Of a DNA stretch of 64,000 nt, positions 41,109 to 53,367 are shown in pieces. Position 1 is the first letter of the stretch; each line of letters starts with the position of its first letter. A model generated the notes under the pieces. The model saw nothing but the letters and a program-made list of their open reading frames with translations, was not told the DNA's origin and did no database searches. The stretch is from Pseudomonas akapageensis (GTDB lineage: Bacteria > Pseudomonadota > Gammaproteobacteria > Pseudomonadales > Pseudomonadaceae): assembly GCF_011355085.1 (NCBI RefSeq), contig NZ_VXCP01000001.1, positions 76,285 through 140,284 of the forward strand, written 5' to 3'. A program made the position numbers and the translations under genes.

Positions 41109-43012
41109 CAGGTCAGGACCTCGGCCAGGTTGCCTTTGGACTCTAGCCAGTTCTTGCGATCGCCTGCACGTTTCTTGGCCAGCAGCATATCCATGATTTC
41201 CGAGGCCTGGGCGAAATCGTCCAGGGTCAACTGGACCAGGCGCCGGGTATTGGGATCCATGGTGGTTTCGCGCAACTGCGGCGGGTTCATTTCACCCAGG
41301 CCCTTGAATCGGGTGACCTGCGGCTTGCCACGTTTTTTCTCGGCCACCAAGCGATCGAGAATACCGTCGCGCTCGGCTTCATCCAGGGCGTAGTAAATCT
41401 CCTTGCCCAGGTCGATCCGGTACAACGGCGGCATTGCCACGTAGACATGCCCGGCATCCACCAGCGGGCGGAAATGCTGGACGAACAGCGCGCAGAGCAG
41501 CGTGGCAATGTGCAAGCCGTCCGAGTCGGCGTCGGCGAGAATGCAGATCTTGCCGTAGCGCAACTGGCTCAAATCGTTGGAACCCGGATCGATACCCACC
41601 GCCACGGCGATGTTATGCACTTCCTGGCTGGCGAGCACTTCGCTGCCGTCGACTTCCCAGGTGTTGAGGATCTTGCCACGCAGCGGCAGGATGGCCTGGA
41701 ACTCCTTGTCCCGCGCCTGTTTGGCCGAACCACCGGCCGAATCACCCTCGACCAGGAACAGCTCGGCGCGCATCGGATCCTGCCCGGCGCAATCGGCCAG
41801 CTTGCCCGGCAAGGCCGGCCCTTGGGTAATGCGCTTGCGCTCGACCTTCTTGCTGGCCTTGAGTCGACGACCGGCGTTGCTGATGGCCAGCTCTGCCAGC
41901 TGCATGCCCAGCTCGGGGTGCGCGTTGAGCCAGAGGCTGAAGGCGTCCTTGACGACACCGGAGACAAACGCCGCGGCTTCACGCGATGACAGTCGCTCCT
42001 TGGTCTGACCGGAGAACTGCGGCTCCTGCATTTTCATCGACAATACGAAAGCGATGCGCTCCCAGACATCCTCCGGCGCGAGCTTGACCCCGCGCGGCAG
42101 CAAGTTGCGGAACTCGCAGAATTCGCGCATGGCGTCGAGCAAGCCCTGGCGCAGGCCATTGACGTGGGTACCACCCTGGGCCGTGGGGATCAGGTTGACG
42201 TAGCTTTCCTGGACGCTGTCGCCACCTTCGGGCAACCACAGCAAGGCCCAGTCGGCCGCTTCCTTGTTTCCGGCCAGGCTGCCGCAGAACGGCTCATCCG
42301 GCAGGCGGGCAAAATCGCTGACGGCATCGACCAGATAAGAGCGCAGGCCATCTTCGTAGTGCCATTCGACACGCTCACCGGTGGACTTGTCCTCGAAGCT
42401 GACCAGCAGCCCCGGACACAGCACGGCCTTGGCCTTGAGCACGTGCTTGAGGCGGCTGATGGAGAATTTCGGTGAATCGAAATACTTGGGATCCGGAGCA
42501 AAATACACGCTGGTCCCGGTGTTGCGCTTGCCGACCGTGCCGATCACTTCGAGCTCGGAAGCCTTGTAGCCATCGGCGAAGGTCATCTGATATTCATTGC
42601 CGTCGCGCTTGACGCGGACCCGAACCTGGGTCGACAGCGCGTTGACCACGGAAATACCCACCCCGTGCAGACCACCGGAAAACTGGTAGTTCTTGTTCGA
42701 GAACTTGCCGCCGGCATGCAACTTGGTCAGGATCAGCTCAACGCCGGACACCCCTTCTTCGGGGTGAATATCGACCGGCATGCCCCGGCCATCGTCGGAT
42801 ACCTCAAGAGAATGATCGGCGTGCAGGATGACCTGCACCGACTTCGCATGCCCGGCCAGCGCTTCGTCGACACTGTTGTCGATGACTTCCTGGGCGAGGT
42901 GGTTCGGCCGGCTGGTGTCGGTGTACATGCCCGGTCGCTTGCGCACCGGGTCGAGGCCCGAGAGGACTTCGATGGCGTCTGCGTTATAAGAGCTAGCGCT
43001 GGGATTGGCCAT
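41108..43012 (-). CDS. parE: DNA topoisomerase IV subunit B
   Basis: 634 residues: GHKL ATPase (DNSVDEAL, DDGRGMPVDIH, GLHGVGISVVNAL) and TOPRIM domain (VEGDSAGGSAKQARD, DADSDGLHI). First of the parE-esterase-parC group, 38 bp after yqiA. Confidence 0.98.
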   Translation of the reverse strand: MANPSASSYNADAIEVLSGLDPVRKRPGMYTDTSRPNHLAQEVIDNSVDEALAGHAKSVQVILHADHSLEVSDDGRGMPVDIHPEEGVSGVELILTKLHAGGKFSNKNYQFSGGLHGVGISVVNALSTQVRVRVKRDGNEYQMTFADGYKASELEVIGTVGKRNTGTSVYFAPDPKYFDSPKFSISRLKHVLKAKAVLCPGLLVSFEDKSTGERVEWHYEDGLRSYLVDAVSDFARLPDEPFCGSLAGNKEAADWALLWLPEGGDSVQESYVNLIPTAQGGTHVNGLRQGLLDAMREFCEFRNLLPRGVKLAPEDVWERIAFVLSMKMQEPQFSGQTKERLSSREAAAFVSGVVKDAFSLWLNAHPELGMQLAELAISNAGRRLKASKKVERKRITQGPALPGKLADCAGQDPMRAELFLVEGDSAGGSAKQARDKEFQAILPLRGKILNTWEVDGSEVLASQEVHNIAVAVGIDPGSNDLSQLRYGKICILADADSDGLHIATLLCALFVQHFRPLVDAGHVYVAMPPLYRIDLGKEIYYALDEAERDGILDRLVAEKKRGKPQVTRFKGLGEMNPPQLRETTMDPNTRRLVQLTLDDFAQASEIMDMLLAKKRAGDRKNWLESKGNLAEVLT

Positions 43013-43050
43013 GGGTTCTCGTCGTCAGTCGTTCGTGAAAATAGAAAAAA

Positions 43051-43659
43051 TCAAAATACAGAAAAATCGAGATCCTGGTACTGCTGTGCAGAAATACCGG
43101 CAAAGCTCAACAACGCCGGCAGCCGCTCGGCAAAACCGATGAAACCATGATCGCCTCCGGCCTGGATACGTAAGGCGCACGCCCGGTAGAACTGCTCGGC
43201 GCGGCGATAATCCAGGGTTTCATCGGCCGTTTGCAACCACACCTGGAACCGCTGGGCGTCTTGCGGCGCCGCCACCTCGAGTTCAGCCAGGGCCCGGACA
43301 TGATCGTGGGTCAATTCCCAGGTTTCCCCGGTGTAGAGATTCTGTTGAGGGCCAAGGTAGCCATCGAACAACTGATGCGGATTGACCGCCGGGTTGATCA
43401 GTAGGGCCTTGAGGCCATGGCGCTCGGCCAAGTGAGTCGCATAGTAGCCGCCAAGCGAGCTGCCGACCAGCAGCGGACGGCCGAGCGCTTCGATAGCGCT
43501 TTCCAGTTGTGCTATCGCCTGCCGCGGGTGGTGGTGCAACGCCGGCACCTGCAGCCGATCGGCCAGGCCCAGGCGTTGCATTACGGCGATCAGCTGACAG
43601 GCTTTGTGCGAGGCTGGCGCACTGTTGAAACCATGAATATAGAGAATCGAAGCCGACAT
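43051..43659 (-). CDS. yqiA: YqiA-type esterase
   Basis: 202 residues from ATG 43659 behind a G-rich SD. Alpha/beta hydrolase: IHGFNSAPAS at the start, nucleophile elbow GSSLGGYYA, and catalytic His near GGDHGF. Lies between cpdA and parE as in enterobacteria and pseudomonads. Confidence 0.92.
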   Translation of the reverse strand: MSASILYIHGFNSAPASHKACQLIAVMQRLGLADRLQVPALHHHPRQAIAQLESAIEALGRPLLVGSSLGGYYATHLAERHGLKALLINPAVNPHQLFDGYLGPQQNLYTGETWELTHDHVRALAELEVAAPQDAQRFQVWLQTADETLDYRRAEQFYRACALRIQAGGDHGFIGFAERLPALLSFAGISAQQYQDLDFSVF

Positions 43660-43800
43660 ACCGCCCCCGCCCACAAAAAAAGAAAACGCCACTAATGCGC
43701 CCGGCACCTGTGAAGTGCACGCAAAGACGCGCAGTTTAGCCTGCCGGGAACCGGATAAGTCACCTTCAGACGTTTCGCAATGATAAAAGCGAAAGCCCCC

Positions 43801-44604
43801 TCAATAGCCGCTGCTTTCATAGTCCGGGACAAAGGTGAAATCGGTCAGGCGAGAAACCCCGGTTTCCAGGCGACCGTCGGCATGCAGCCGCAGCCAGCGG
43901 TAACCTGGCGCCTTGTCATCCAGCTTGAACTCTTCACTGCGCGGCTCGAACTGAATGCAGGTGGAAGGCGAAGCGAGCAACCGGACGCCATTGCGCTCGC
44001 GATCCAGCTCTTGATGAATATGCCCCCACAGCAATGCCCGGACCTGAGGGAAGCGATCCAGCACGTCGAACAGCGCATGTGGATTGCGTAAACCAATAGG
44101 GTCCATCCAGGCACAATCGATGGGGACCGGCTGATGATGGAAGCAAATCAGGTGATGGCGTTCTGGCGTTTCACTCAAGGACTGAGCCAGCAGCTGCAAT
44201 TGATCGTCGTCCAGGTATCCCGGGACCGAACCCGGTACCGCTGAATCGAGCAGGGTAATACGCCAGTTGCCGATGTCCACGACCGGTTGGAGCAGATCGC
44301 TGCCCGCGGCCACTTCTGCCATCTGCGCGCGCTCATCGTGGTTGCCGCAAAGCCAGCGGGCGGGCGCCGGGATCTGCGCCGTCAGTTGACGAAATCGCCG
44401 ATAGGATTCCTGGGTTCCGTCCTGCGACAGGTCGCCGGTCGCCAACAGCAGATCGACCTGCGGTTGTTCTTGCAAAACGCGCTCTACCACACGCTGCAGG
44501 CTTACAGCAGTTTTCATGCCCAGCAGCGAACCATCCGCCTCGGCGAACAAATGGCTATCGGACAGTTGCACCAGCAGCACCGGTGAGTCGGCAGTTAAAG
44601 ACAA
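43801..44604 (-). CDS. cpdA: 3',5'-cyclic-AMP phosphodiesterase
   Basis: 267 residues with all metallophosphoesterase motifs: QLSDSHLF, GDLSQDG, GNHDE, HHQP and GHIH. Lowers cAMP. A MITE-like element separates it from the upstream DUF1249 gene. Confidence 0.95.
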   Translation of the reverse strand: MSLTADSPVLLVQLSDSHLFAEADGSLLGMKTAVSLQRVVERVLQEQPQVDLLLATGDLSQDGTQESYRRFRQLTAQIPAPARWLCGNHDERAQMAEVAAGSDLLQPVVDIGNWRITLLDSAVPGSVPGYLDDDQLQLLAQSLSETPERHHLICFHHQPVPIDCAWMDPIGLRNPHALFDVLDRFPQVRALLWGHIHQELDRERNGVRLLASPSTCIQFEPRSEEFKLDDKAPGYRWLRLHADGRLETGVSRLTDFTFVPDYESSGY

Positions 44605-44680
44605 GGCTGTCTCCCTGAACGGATTCAGCGCGATTATGGTGGGGATGACTCGTCAGGGCAAACCCGAGAAACCGACCGCC

Positions 44681-44828
44681 CTAGGATTTGTACGAAAAGT
44701 AGCCGAGCGGCGATCAGGCAAGGCAAAAACAGGCGAGGAAGCGGAGTTTACTGGTTGTAAATGAGCATTCCGAGCCTGTTTTTAACGCAGCATGATCGAC
44801 GCGCAGGCACTTTTCGTACAAAGCCTAG
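44681..44828. mobile_element. MITE-like element with ~20-bp terminal inverted repeats
   Basis: Ends CTAGGATTTGTACGAAAAGT and its inverted copy (19 of 20 identical) bound 148 bp. Similarity continues inwards (GCGATCA and AAAAACAGGC segments), so the whole element can fold into one long hairpin. No ORF inside. The right end overlaps the last 4 bases of the DUF1249 gene. Confidence 0.75.
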
Positions 44829-45277
44829 CGGACGTACTCGTATTCGTGCCCGCATGCCAGGCAATGGCTCAACCACTCACCCAGGAACAGATTCAGCTGA
44901 GCTTTCTCATCAGGCTGATGCATGGCGGCATTGGGATAGGGATAGATGCTGCGAAAGCGCCGGGCATGTTCGGCACTGATCACCTCGGCCATGCGTGCAT
45001 CGTGGTACACCTGGACCTCCAGTTGCGGGACCGGCAACCAGGGCAGGCTATGCTCCTGGCGGATCCGCAGGGTGGTGGTATAAGGGCAGGCCTGCACCAC
45101 TTCGAGTGCCAGCACCCCTAGCATCTGGTCCCCCTGGGTCATGGCGATCCGGCGCGAGCGTTGCTGGTTGCGCATATCCGGCAACAAGCGCATCAGACGC
45201 GCATAGTTAGCCTCGCAGGCAGCCTGCAACCCAACCAGATCGACCCGGTAGCGATCGCGCAAAAGATTCACGACCAT
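44825..45277 (-). CDS. DUF1249 family protein (YqiB-like)
   Basis: 150 residues, soluble. Segments such as YTTTLRIRQEHSLPWLPVPQLEVQVYHDARMAEV and the C-terminal CLACGHEYEY are characteristic of DUF1249. Function unknown. Overlaps nudF by 10 bp and precedes cpdA. Its TAG stop lies within the terminal repeat of the MITE-like element. Confidence 0.85.
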   Translation of the reverse strand: MVVNLLRDRYRVDLVGLQAACEANYARLMRLLPDMRNQQRSRRIAMTQGDQMLGVLALEVVQACPYTTTLRIRQEHSLPWLPVPQLEVQVYHDARMAEVISAEHARRFRSIYPYPNAAMHQPDEKAQLNLFLGEWLSHCLACGHEYEYVR

Positions 45278-45885
45278 AGCCCCCTGACTTCATCGCGGTT
45301 CAAGGCCAGCCATTGCAAGGCAATGATGCTTGCCGCATTGATGATTAGCCCATCGCGTACGGCCTGCAAGGCATCCTCGAATGCCCAGACCTTCACGCGA
45401 ATATCTTCGCCCTCTTCCTCCAGACCGTGCAGACCGCCCGCCCCAGCACTGTCGCAACGCCCCAGATACAGATGCACGTATTCGTCGCTGCCGCCCGGTG
45501 ACGGGAAATATTTGGTCATCGGCCACAGCGCACTGAACACAAGCCCAGCTTCCTCCTGCGCTTCGCGGTGCGCAACTTCTTCCGGTTGTTCATCCTTGTC
45601 GATCAGACCAGCGACCAGTTCCACCAGCCAGGGGTTCTCGGTTTTACCCATCGCGCCGACCCTGAACTGCTCGATCAGCACCACTTCATCGCGCTGCGGG
45701 TCGTACGGCAGGACGCAGACCGCATCATGGCGCACGAACAGCTCGCGGCTGATTTCCCTGCCCATGCCGCCGGTAAAGAGTTCGTGACGCAAATGCACCC
45801 GATCAAGCCGGTAAAATCCCTGGAAACAATGTTCGCGCCGGGTAATCTCGACGGCTGTCGGAACAGCGTTATTGGTGTCAGTCAT
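45268..45885 (-). CDS. nudF: ADP-ribose pyrophosphatase
   Basis: 205 residues with a full Nudix box, GLIDKDEQPEEVAHREAQEE followed by AGL, and the NudF-type loop downstream. Hydrolyses ADP-ribose to AMP and ribose-5-phosphate. First gene of the nudF-DUF1249-cpdA-yqiA-parE run. Confidence 0.94.
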   Translation of the reverse strand: MTDTNNAVPTAVEITRREHCFQGFYRLDRVHLRHELFTGGMGREISRELFVRHDAVCVLPYDPQRDEVVLIEQFRVGAMGKTENPWLVELVAGLIDKDEQPEEVAHREAQEEAGLVFSALWPMTKYFPSPGGSDEYVHLYLGRCDSAGAGGLHGLEEEGEDIRVKVWAFEDALQAVRDGLIINAASIIALQWLALNRDEVRGLWS

Positions 45886-46088
45886 GAAATCCCTCGTTAC
45901 CCGACCTTACAACTTCGGGTCATCCTAACGCGCACATCGCTGTGGCGCAGCCCCCATAGATGAAATCCCCCCGGGCGGCAACGATAGGCGGCCAGCGGTG
46001 GAATCGATAGTATTTAGCTTAGTGGCGAACTGAAGGCGTCGCCGACAGTCGAAGCACGATAACTTTCGTCTTACCCTCAAGGATCTCC

Positions 46089-46835
46089 ATGTCGCTACTG
46101 AAACTTGCCTCCGTGGCTTTCCTCGCTCTGACGATGGGCGCCTGTCAAAGCCTGTTCCAGCCCAGCATGCAAGCGCCGCTCGAGGTCAAGCGCGATGCCT
46201 GGGAACATACCAAGCCCGGTTGTTCGACGGCTGACTGCCCCTTGGTGAACATCGACACCGTGCACTTTCCCGACGAGCCCGCGCTGGATGCAATCGTCGA
46301 ACGCCGCCTGCTGCAGCTGACCGTCAATTCGCCAGGCGACCAGCCGCCCGCCTCACTCAAGGCCTACGAAGATCAATTCATGGCGCAAGCCGACAGCCGT
46401 CACAGCAGCTACCTGCAAGCCAAGGTACGCGAGCAGCATGACGGGCTGGTGATCATCGAATTGTCCAGCTACCTGGACACCGGTGGTGCCCATGGCAATC
46501 CGGGGCGCGGCTTCATCAACTATTCGCGTCAGCAGCACAAGGTGTTGACCCTGAACGACATGCTGGTGCCTGGCCAGGAAGCGGCGTTCTGGCAGACCGC
46601 GCAACTGGCTCACAAAGCCTGGCTGGCCAGCGTCAAGATGGACCAGGACGCAGAGTTCGTTAAAACCTGGCCCTTCCAGCAAACCCCGAATATCGCCCTG
46701 ACCTATGGCGCGGTGATCCTCAAGTACAACGTTTACACCATCGCGCCCTACTCCATGGGCCACGTTGAACTGAAGATTCCTTACCCGCGCCTGAACGGCA
46801 TTCTCAAGCCGGAACTCTTTCCTGGCCGCGGTTGA
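46089..46835 (+). CDS. RsiV/DUF3298-like lipoprotein
   Basis: 248 residues. Signal peptide with lipobox MGAC (Cys about residue 19). The mature part has the DUF3298/RsiV pattern: SSYLDTGGAHGNPGRGFINY, LTLNDMLVPG, and a C-terminal YTIAPYSMGHVELKIPY. Probably periplasmic, function unknown. It overlaps the end of convergent cytX by 32 bp. Confidence 0.82.
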   Translation: MSLLKLASVAFLALTMGACQSLFQPSMQAPLEVKRDAWEHTKPGCSTADCPLVNIDTVHFPDEPALDAIVERRLLQLTVNSPGDQPPASLKAYEDQFMAQADSRHSSYLQAKVREQHDGLVIIELSSYLDTGGAHGNPGRGFINYSRQQHKVLTLNDMLVPGQEAAFWQTAQLAHKAWLASVKMDQDAEFVKTWPFQQTPNIALTYGAVILKYNVYTIAPYSMGHVELKIPYPRLNGILKPELFPGRG

Positions 46836-48093
46836 AGGCCCGCCCTAACAGGTATTGCAGCAACCCTGCCAGAATCAGCGATGGCAGGGTTGCCCCCACA
46901 TCAGGATAGAGGTTGGCCAGCAAATGGTAGGTGCTGACGCCGCCCAGCCAGGCCAATAGCGCCGTCCCGTGCAAGGCCCGGACCACACCCTCGGCGCTGC
47001 GGCGACGCAGGATGAAGTGATCGACCAGCACGACGCCGAACAGCGGCGCGAACACCGAACCAATCAGCAGCAGGAAGTTCTGGTATTGCGCCAGCGGTGC
47101 CAGGCAGGCGATCAGCGTGCAGATGACGCCAATGGCCAGGGCCAGGTGTTCGACCTTCAAGCGCGAAAGCAGACTGCTGGAGACCGCCGCCGAGTGAATA
47201 TCGGCGAAAGCGTTTTCCGACTCATCGAGCAGAATCAGCAGCAGCGGGAGTCCCAGGCCGGCACCGGCCAGCGCCAGCAGCAGGGCATTGACTTCACCAC
47301 TCGGCGCGAAGGCCAGGGTGTAGGCCACGCCCAGGCTCATCAACCAGAAGTTACCGATGAAAAAGCCCACGGCCGTCCCACCGAAGACACTTTTGGCGCG
47401 GCGGCCGAAGCGCGAATAGTCGGCGATCAGCGGCAACCAGGACAATGGCATGGCGATAGCGATGTCGAAACCGACGGCGAACGACATCGAGCCATCGCCC
47501 GCTTGCGCCCACAATGCAGCCAGGTCGGCCTTGGCGAACAGGTTCCAGGTCAGCCACAGGCAGGCCGCGAGCAACAGCCAGATACCCCATTTGCGCAGGA
47601 TCCGGCGCACGAAGGTCAGTGGCCCGCTGACCGCCAGCAGGGTCGCCAGGGCGCCGAAAAACAGCGTCCAGAGCAATGGATTGGCCCACAGGCTACCCTC
47701 GGTGAACGCACGGGCACCCAACAGGCTGGCGGCGTCGCGCATCACGATTATTTCGAACGAACCCCAGCCGATCAGCTGCAGCAGGTTCAGCACGGCCGGC
47801 AATGCCGCACCATGCTTGCCCAGGCTGAGCTTGAGCGCGGCCATGGACGACAGGCCGGTATCGCTGCCGATCACGCCGACCGAGGCCAGTAATAGCACGC
47901 CTACCGCCGTGCCAAGAAAAATGGCCAGCAAGGACCCCGACAGGCCCAGGCCGGGCGCCAGCAAGGCACCGGTCTGCAGCACCATCAGGCCGATGCCGAG
48001 GGAGAACCACAGGGAAAACAGATCGCGCGCGCCGAAGACACGTTGGGTCAAAGGCACGGCGAGGTCGGGGGAGTAAGTGCCGGGTGTGCTCAC
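46804..48093 (-). CDS. cytX: Hydroxymethylpyrimidine transporter CytX
   Basis: 429 residues from GTG 48093 with AGAG upstream. About 12 transmembrane helices of the purine-cytosine permease (NCS1) family. Located after thiC and its TPP riboswitch, so it probably imports HMP for thiamine synthesis. The ORF extends 28 codons upstream, across non-conserved sequence. Confidence 0.88.
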   Translation of the reverse strand: MSTPGTYSPDLAVPLTQRVFGARDLFSLWFSLGIGLMVLQTGALLAPGLGLSGSLLAIFLGTAVGVLLLASVGVIGSDTGLSSMAALKLSLGKHGAALPAVLNLLQLIGWGSFEIIVMRDAASLLGARAFTEGSLWANPLLWTLFFGALATLLAVSGPLTFVRRILRKWGIWLLLAACLWLTWNLFAKADLAALWAQAGDGSMSFAVGFDIAIAMPLSWLPLIADYSRFGRRAKSVFGGTAVGFFIGNFWLMSLGVAYTLAFAPSGEVNALLLALAGAGLGLPLLLILLDESENAFADIHSAAVSSSLLSRLKVEHLALAIGVICTLIACLAPLAQYQNFLLLIGSVFAPLFGVVLVDHFILRRRSAEGVVRALHGTALLAWLGGVSTYHLLANLYPDVGATLPSLILAGLLQYLLGRAFNRGQERVPA

Positions 48094-48140
48094 GGGGTGT
48101 ATCTCTAGAGAGTGGCATTTTTGTTGCCTTTCGGACGTCA

Positions 48141-48204
48141 TCGCGGGCAAGCCCGCTCCCACAGAGGAAATATTCACCCCTGTGGGAGCGGGCTTGCCCG
48201 CGAT
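48141..48204. repeat. REP pair (inverted) between thiC and cytX
   Basis: TCGCGGGCAAGCCCGCTCCC followed by ACA is repeated inverted at 48181-48204, with a 16-base spacer. This is the common pseudomonad REP/BIME arrangement. Confidence 0.9.
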
Positions 48205-48242
48205 AGCGTCCGTACAGACAACCCAGGTATCAGCTCAAAACA

Positions 48243-50396
<2,154 letters not shown>

Positions 50397-50588
50397 AACG
50401 CGCCCAGTCTAGACAGAACTTGCGCATAACGCCAACCCCCTGTCATCAGGTTCGATAAATGGCGTAAATGGTGGATTGTTGCCGGATGCCGCGACAACTA
50501 CACTCGCAGGGCTGGCGGAGCCAAGTGGCTCTGAAAATGGCAGACGAATTTTCGCCATTGGTATTTTCCACACTCCAAGGATCGCCTT

Positions 50589-52076
50589 ATGCTGCGCAAA
50601 CTTTCACTGGCCCTCGCCGTGTCTTGTGCTTCCAACGGATTGGTCTGGGCAGTAGAAGCGCCCTTATCCAATAAGACCGACCTGGTCAGCGTCTACCAGG
50701 AGGCCGTCAACAATAACTCCGACCTGGCCGCAGCCCAATCCGGCTATGCCGCCCAGAAAGAAATCGTGCCCCAGGCCCGTGCTGGCCTGCTGCCGAACCT
50801 GTCGGGTGGTGCCAATGCACTCAATACCCGCACTGAATTCGACGATCCCTCGATAACCGCCAAACGCAGTGGCATGTCCTGGCAGGCGACGTTGGCCCAG
50901 CCAGTTTTCCATGCCGAACGCTGGTTCCAGTTGCAGGCTGCAGAAGCGGTCAATGAACAGGCGGCCCTGCAACTTTCGGCGACCGAGCAGAACGTGATTC
51001 TGCAGAGCGCGGAAAACTACTTTTCCGTATTGCGCGCCCAGGATGGCCTGGCTGCGAGCAAGGCCGAAGAAGCCGCGTTCAAGCGCCAACTGGATCAATC
51101 CAACGAACGTTTCGACGTAGGCCTGTCGGACAAGACCGACGTGCTGCAATCACAGGCCAGCTATGACACCGCCCGGGCCAACCGGATCACGTCCCAGCGT
51201 CAGGTCGACGATGCCTTCGAGGCCCTGATCACCTTCACCAACCGTCAGTACATCTCGATCCAGGGCATGTCCCATACATTGCCCGTAGTGACCCCGACTC
51301 CGAATGACGCCAAGGCCTGGGTCGACACCGCCACCCAGCAGAACCTGAACCTGTTGGCGACCAATTACGCGGTCAGCGCTGCCGAAGAGACCCTGCGTCA
51401 ACGCAAGGCTGGCCATGCGCCTACTGTCGATGCAGTGGCCCAGTACCAGAAAGGTGACAATGACAATCTCGGGTTCAGCAACCCGGCCGCGAATGTGCAT
51501 GGTGACATCGCGCAAACCAGTATCGGCCTGCAGTTGAACATTCCGATCTACAGCGGCGGATTGACCAGCTCACAGGTGCGCCAGGCGTACCAGCAACTCA
51601 ACCAGACCGAGCAACAGCGCGAAAGCCTGCGTCGCCAGGTGGTGGAAAACACCCGCGATCTGCACCGCGCGGTCAACACCGACGTCGAACAGGTGAAAGC
51701 GCGCAAACAGTCGATCATTTCCAACCAGAGCGCTCTGGAAGCCACCGAGATCGGCTACCAGGTGGGTACCCGCAACATCGTCGACGTACTCGATGCCCAG
51801 CGCTCGCTCTATACCTCGGTACGCGACTACAACAACGCTCGCTACGACTACATCCTCGACAACCTGCGACTCAAGCAAGCGGCCGGGACCCTGAACCCTT
51901 CGGACCTGCAGGCCCTGCTCCCCTACCTGAAGCCGGACTACAACCCGGACAAGGACTTCCTGCCGCCGGACCTGGCCAAGGCGGCAGCGGCGCAGTTGAA
52001 TTCCAGACCCAACAATGCCAAGCCTGACAATGCCAGACCCAATGGCTCCAATCCCGATACCTATCCCGACTATTGA
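50589..52076 (+). CDS. tolC: TolC-family outer-membrane channel
   Basis: 495 residues, signal peptide cut near residue 22 (VWA). Two OEP repeats with long helices; ends with a hydrophilic Asn/Pro/Asp-rich tail (NAKPDNARPNGSNPDTYPDY). This is the housekeeping TolC found next to waaA in Pseudomonas. Overlaps the end of convergent waaA by 7 bp. Confidence 0.93.
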   Translation: MLRKLSLALAVSCASNGLVWAVEAPLSNKTDLVSVYQEAVNNNSDLAAAQSGYAAQKEIVPQARAGLLPNLSGGANALNTRTEFDDPSITAKRSGMSWQATLAQPVFHAERWFQLQAAEAVNEQAALQLSATEQNVILQSAENYFSVLRAQDGLAASKAEEAAFKRQLDQSNERFDVGLSDKTDVLQSQASYDTARANRITSQRQVDDAFEALITFTNRQYISIQGMSHTLPVVTPTPNDAKAWVDTATQQNLNLLATNYAVSAAEETLRQRKAGHAPTVDAVAQYQKGDNDNLGFSNPAANVHGDIAQTSIGLQLNIPIYSGGLTSSQVRQAYQQLNQTEQQRESLRRQVVENTRDLHRAVNTDVEQVKARKQSIISNQSALEATEIGYQVGTRNIVDVLDAQRSLYTSVRDYNNARYDYILDNLRLKQAAGTLNPSDLQALLPYLKPDYNPDKDFLPPDLAKAAAAQLNSRPNNAKPDNARPNGSNPDTYPDY

Positions 52077-53353
52077 GCCCGGCCGAGCAATCGCCCCAGG
52101 CCATCCAGCAGGCGCCGCAAGGCGCCTTGATTGGCACGCATCACCGCCACCCCCGCCGCGCCCATCTTGCGGGCATCTTGCGGCAACTCGAACAGCCGCT
52201 GTACCGCCACGGCCAGACCGGCCGCATCCTCGACTTCCTGCAGCGCCCCCGCCTCACGCAACATCGCGGCGATTTCAAGGAAGTTGAACAGGTGTGGTCC
52301 GCTCAGGACAGGCTTCGACAAGGCAGCGGGCTCCAGAAGGTTATGCCCGCCATTGGCGACCAGGCTGCCGCCGACGAAGGCGCTATCTGCCAGCGCATAT
52401 AGAAACAGCAACTCGCCCATGGTGTCGCCAAGCAGGACTTGAGTCTGTGCAGCGACCGCCTGGCCGCTGGAGCGGCGCACGGTCGCGAAACCTTGTTGCT
52501 GGCACAGATCGAAAACCCCATTGAAGCGCTCGGGATGACGCGGCACCAGGATCAACAGGGTATCCGGGTGGCTGGCCAATAATTGCCGATGCGCCGCCAA
52601 TATCACCTCATCCTCGCCTTCGTGGGTACTGGCAGCGATCCATACCGGACGCTTGCTGGCCTGCCACTGCTCGCGCAGGTCCGCGGCGCGCTCGAGCAAC
52701 TGTGTATCGATGGTCAGGTCGAACTTGATCGAACCGGTCACTTCAACACATTCAGGACGCGCCCCGAGCTGGCGAAACCGCTCGGCTTCGGCTTCGGTCT
52801 GGACGGCGATGAAACTCATTTCCTCAAGCATCGGCCGGGTCAGACCGGCAAAACGCGCATAGCCGCGCGCCGAGCGCTCGGACAGGCGCGCATTGGCCAG
52901 GGCCACCGGTATGCCGCGCAGGGCGCATTGATGGATATGGTTGGGCCACAATTCGGTTTCCATGATCACCGCCAGTTTCGGCTGGATCCGCTCAAGAAAA
53001 CGCGAAGCCGCCCACGGCAAGTCATAGGGCAGATAGCAGTGTTGAATGCGGCTTTCACCGGCGAACAACGCCTTGATGCGCTCTGAACCGGTCGGTGTCA
53101 TGCAGGTGACGGTAATCGGCAAATCAGGGTAGCGCTCGAGCAAGGCCCGGATCATCGGTGCGGCTGCGATGCTTTCGCCGACCGATACGGCATGCACCCA
53201 GATGCCGCCGGTACGCAGGGCTGGCAAGCCAAAGGCGAAGCGTTCGCCAATGCGCCGGGCATAGGCCGGTGCCTTGCGTGAGCGCAGGTACAGACGTAGC
53301 GCCACCAGAGGCAAGCCGAGATGAAACAAGAAGGTATAAAGGGATCTATTCAT
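52070..53353 (-). CDS. waaA: 3-deoxy-D-manno-octulosonic acid transferase
   Basis: 427 residues from ATG 53353 (MNRSLYTFLFHLGLP); 43 upstream codons are not needed. Membrane-anchored GT-B enzyme adding Kdo to lipid IV-A. Motifs: WVHAVSVGE, ETELWPN, and FVGGSLVANGGHNLLEPA. Confidence 0.97.
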   Translation of the reverse strand: MNRSLYTFLFHLGLPLVALRLYLRSRKAPAYARRIGERFAFGLPALRTGGIWVHAVSVGESIAAAPMIRALLERYPDLPITVTCMTPTGSERIKALFAGESRIQHCYLPYDLPWAASRFLERIQPKLAVIMETELWPNHIHQCALRGIPVALANARLSERSARGYARFAGLTRPMLEEMSFIAVQTEAEAERFRQLGARPECVEVTGSIKFDLTIDTQLLERAADLREQWQASKRPVWIAASTHEGEDEVILAAHRQLLASHPDTLLILVPRHPERFNGVFDLCQQQGFATVRRSSGQAVAAQTQVLLGDTMGELLFLYALADSAFVGGSLVANGGHNLLEPAALSKPVLSGPHLFNFLEIAAMLREAGALQEVEDAAGLAVAVQRLFELPQDARKMGAAGVAVMRANQGALRRLLDGLGRLLGRAQ

Positions 53354-53367
53354 GGCGCCGAAGTGTA

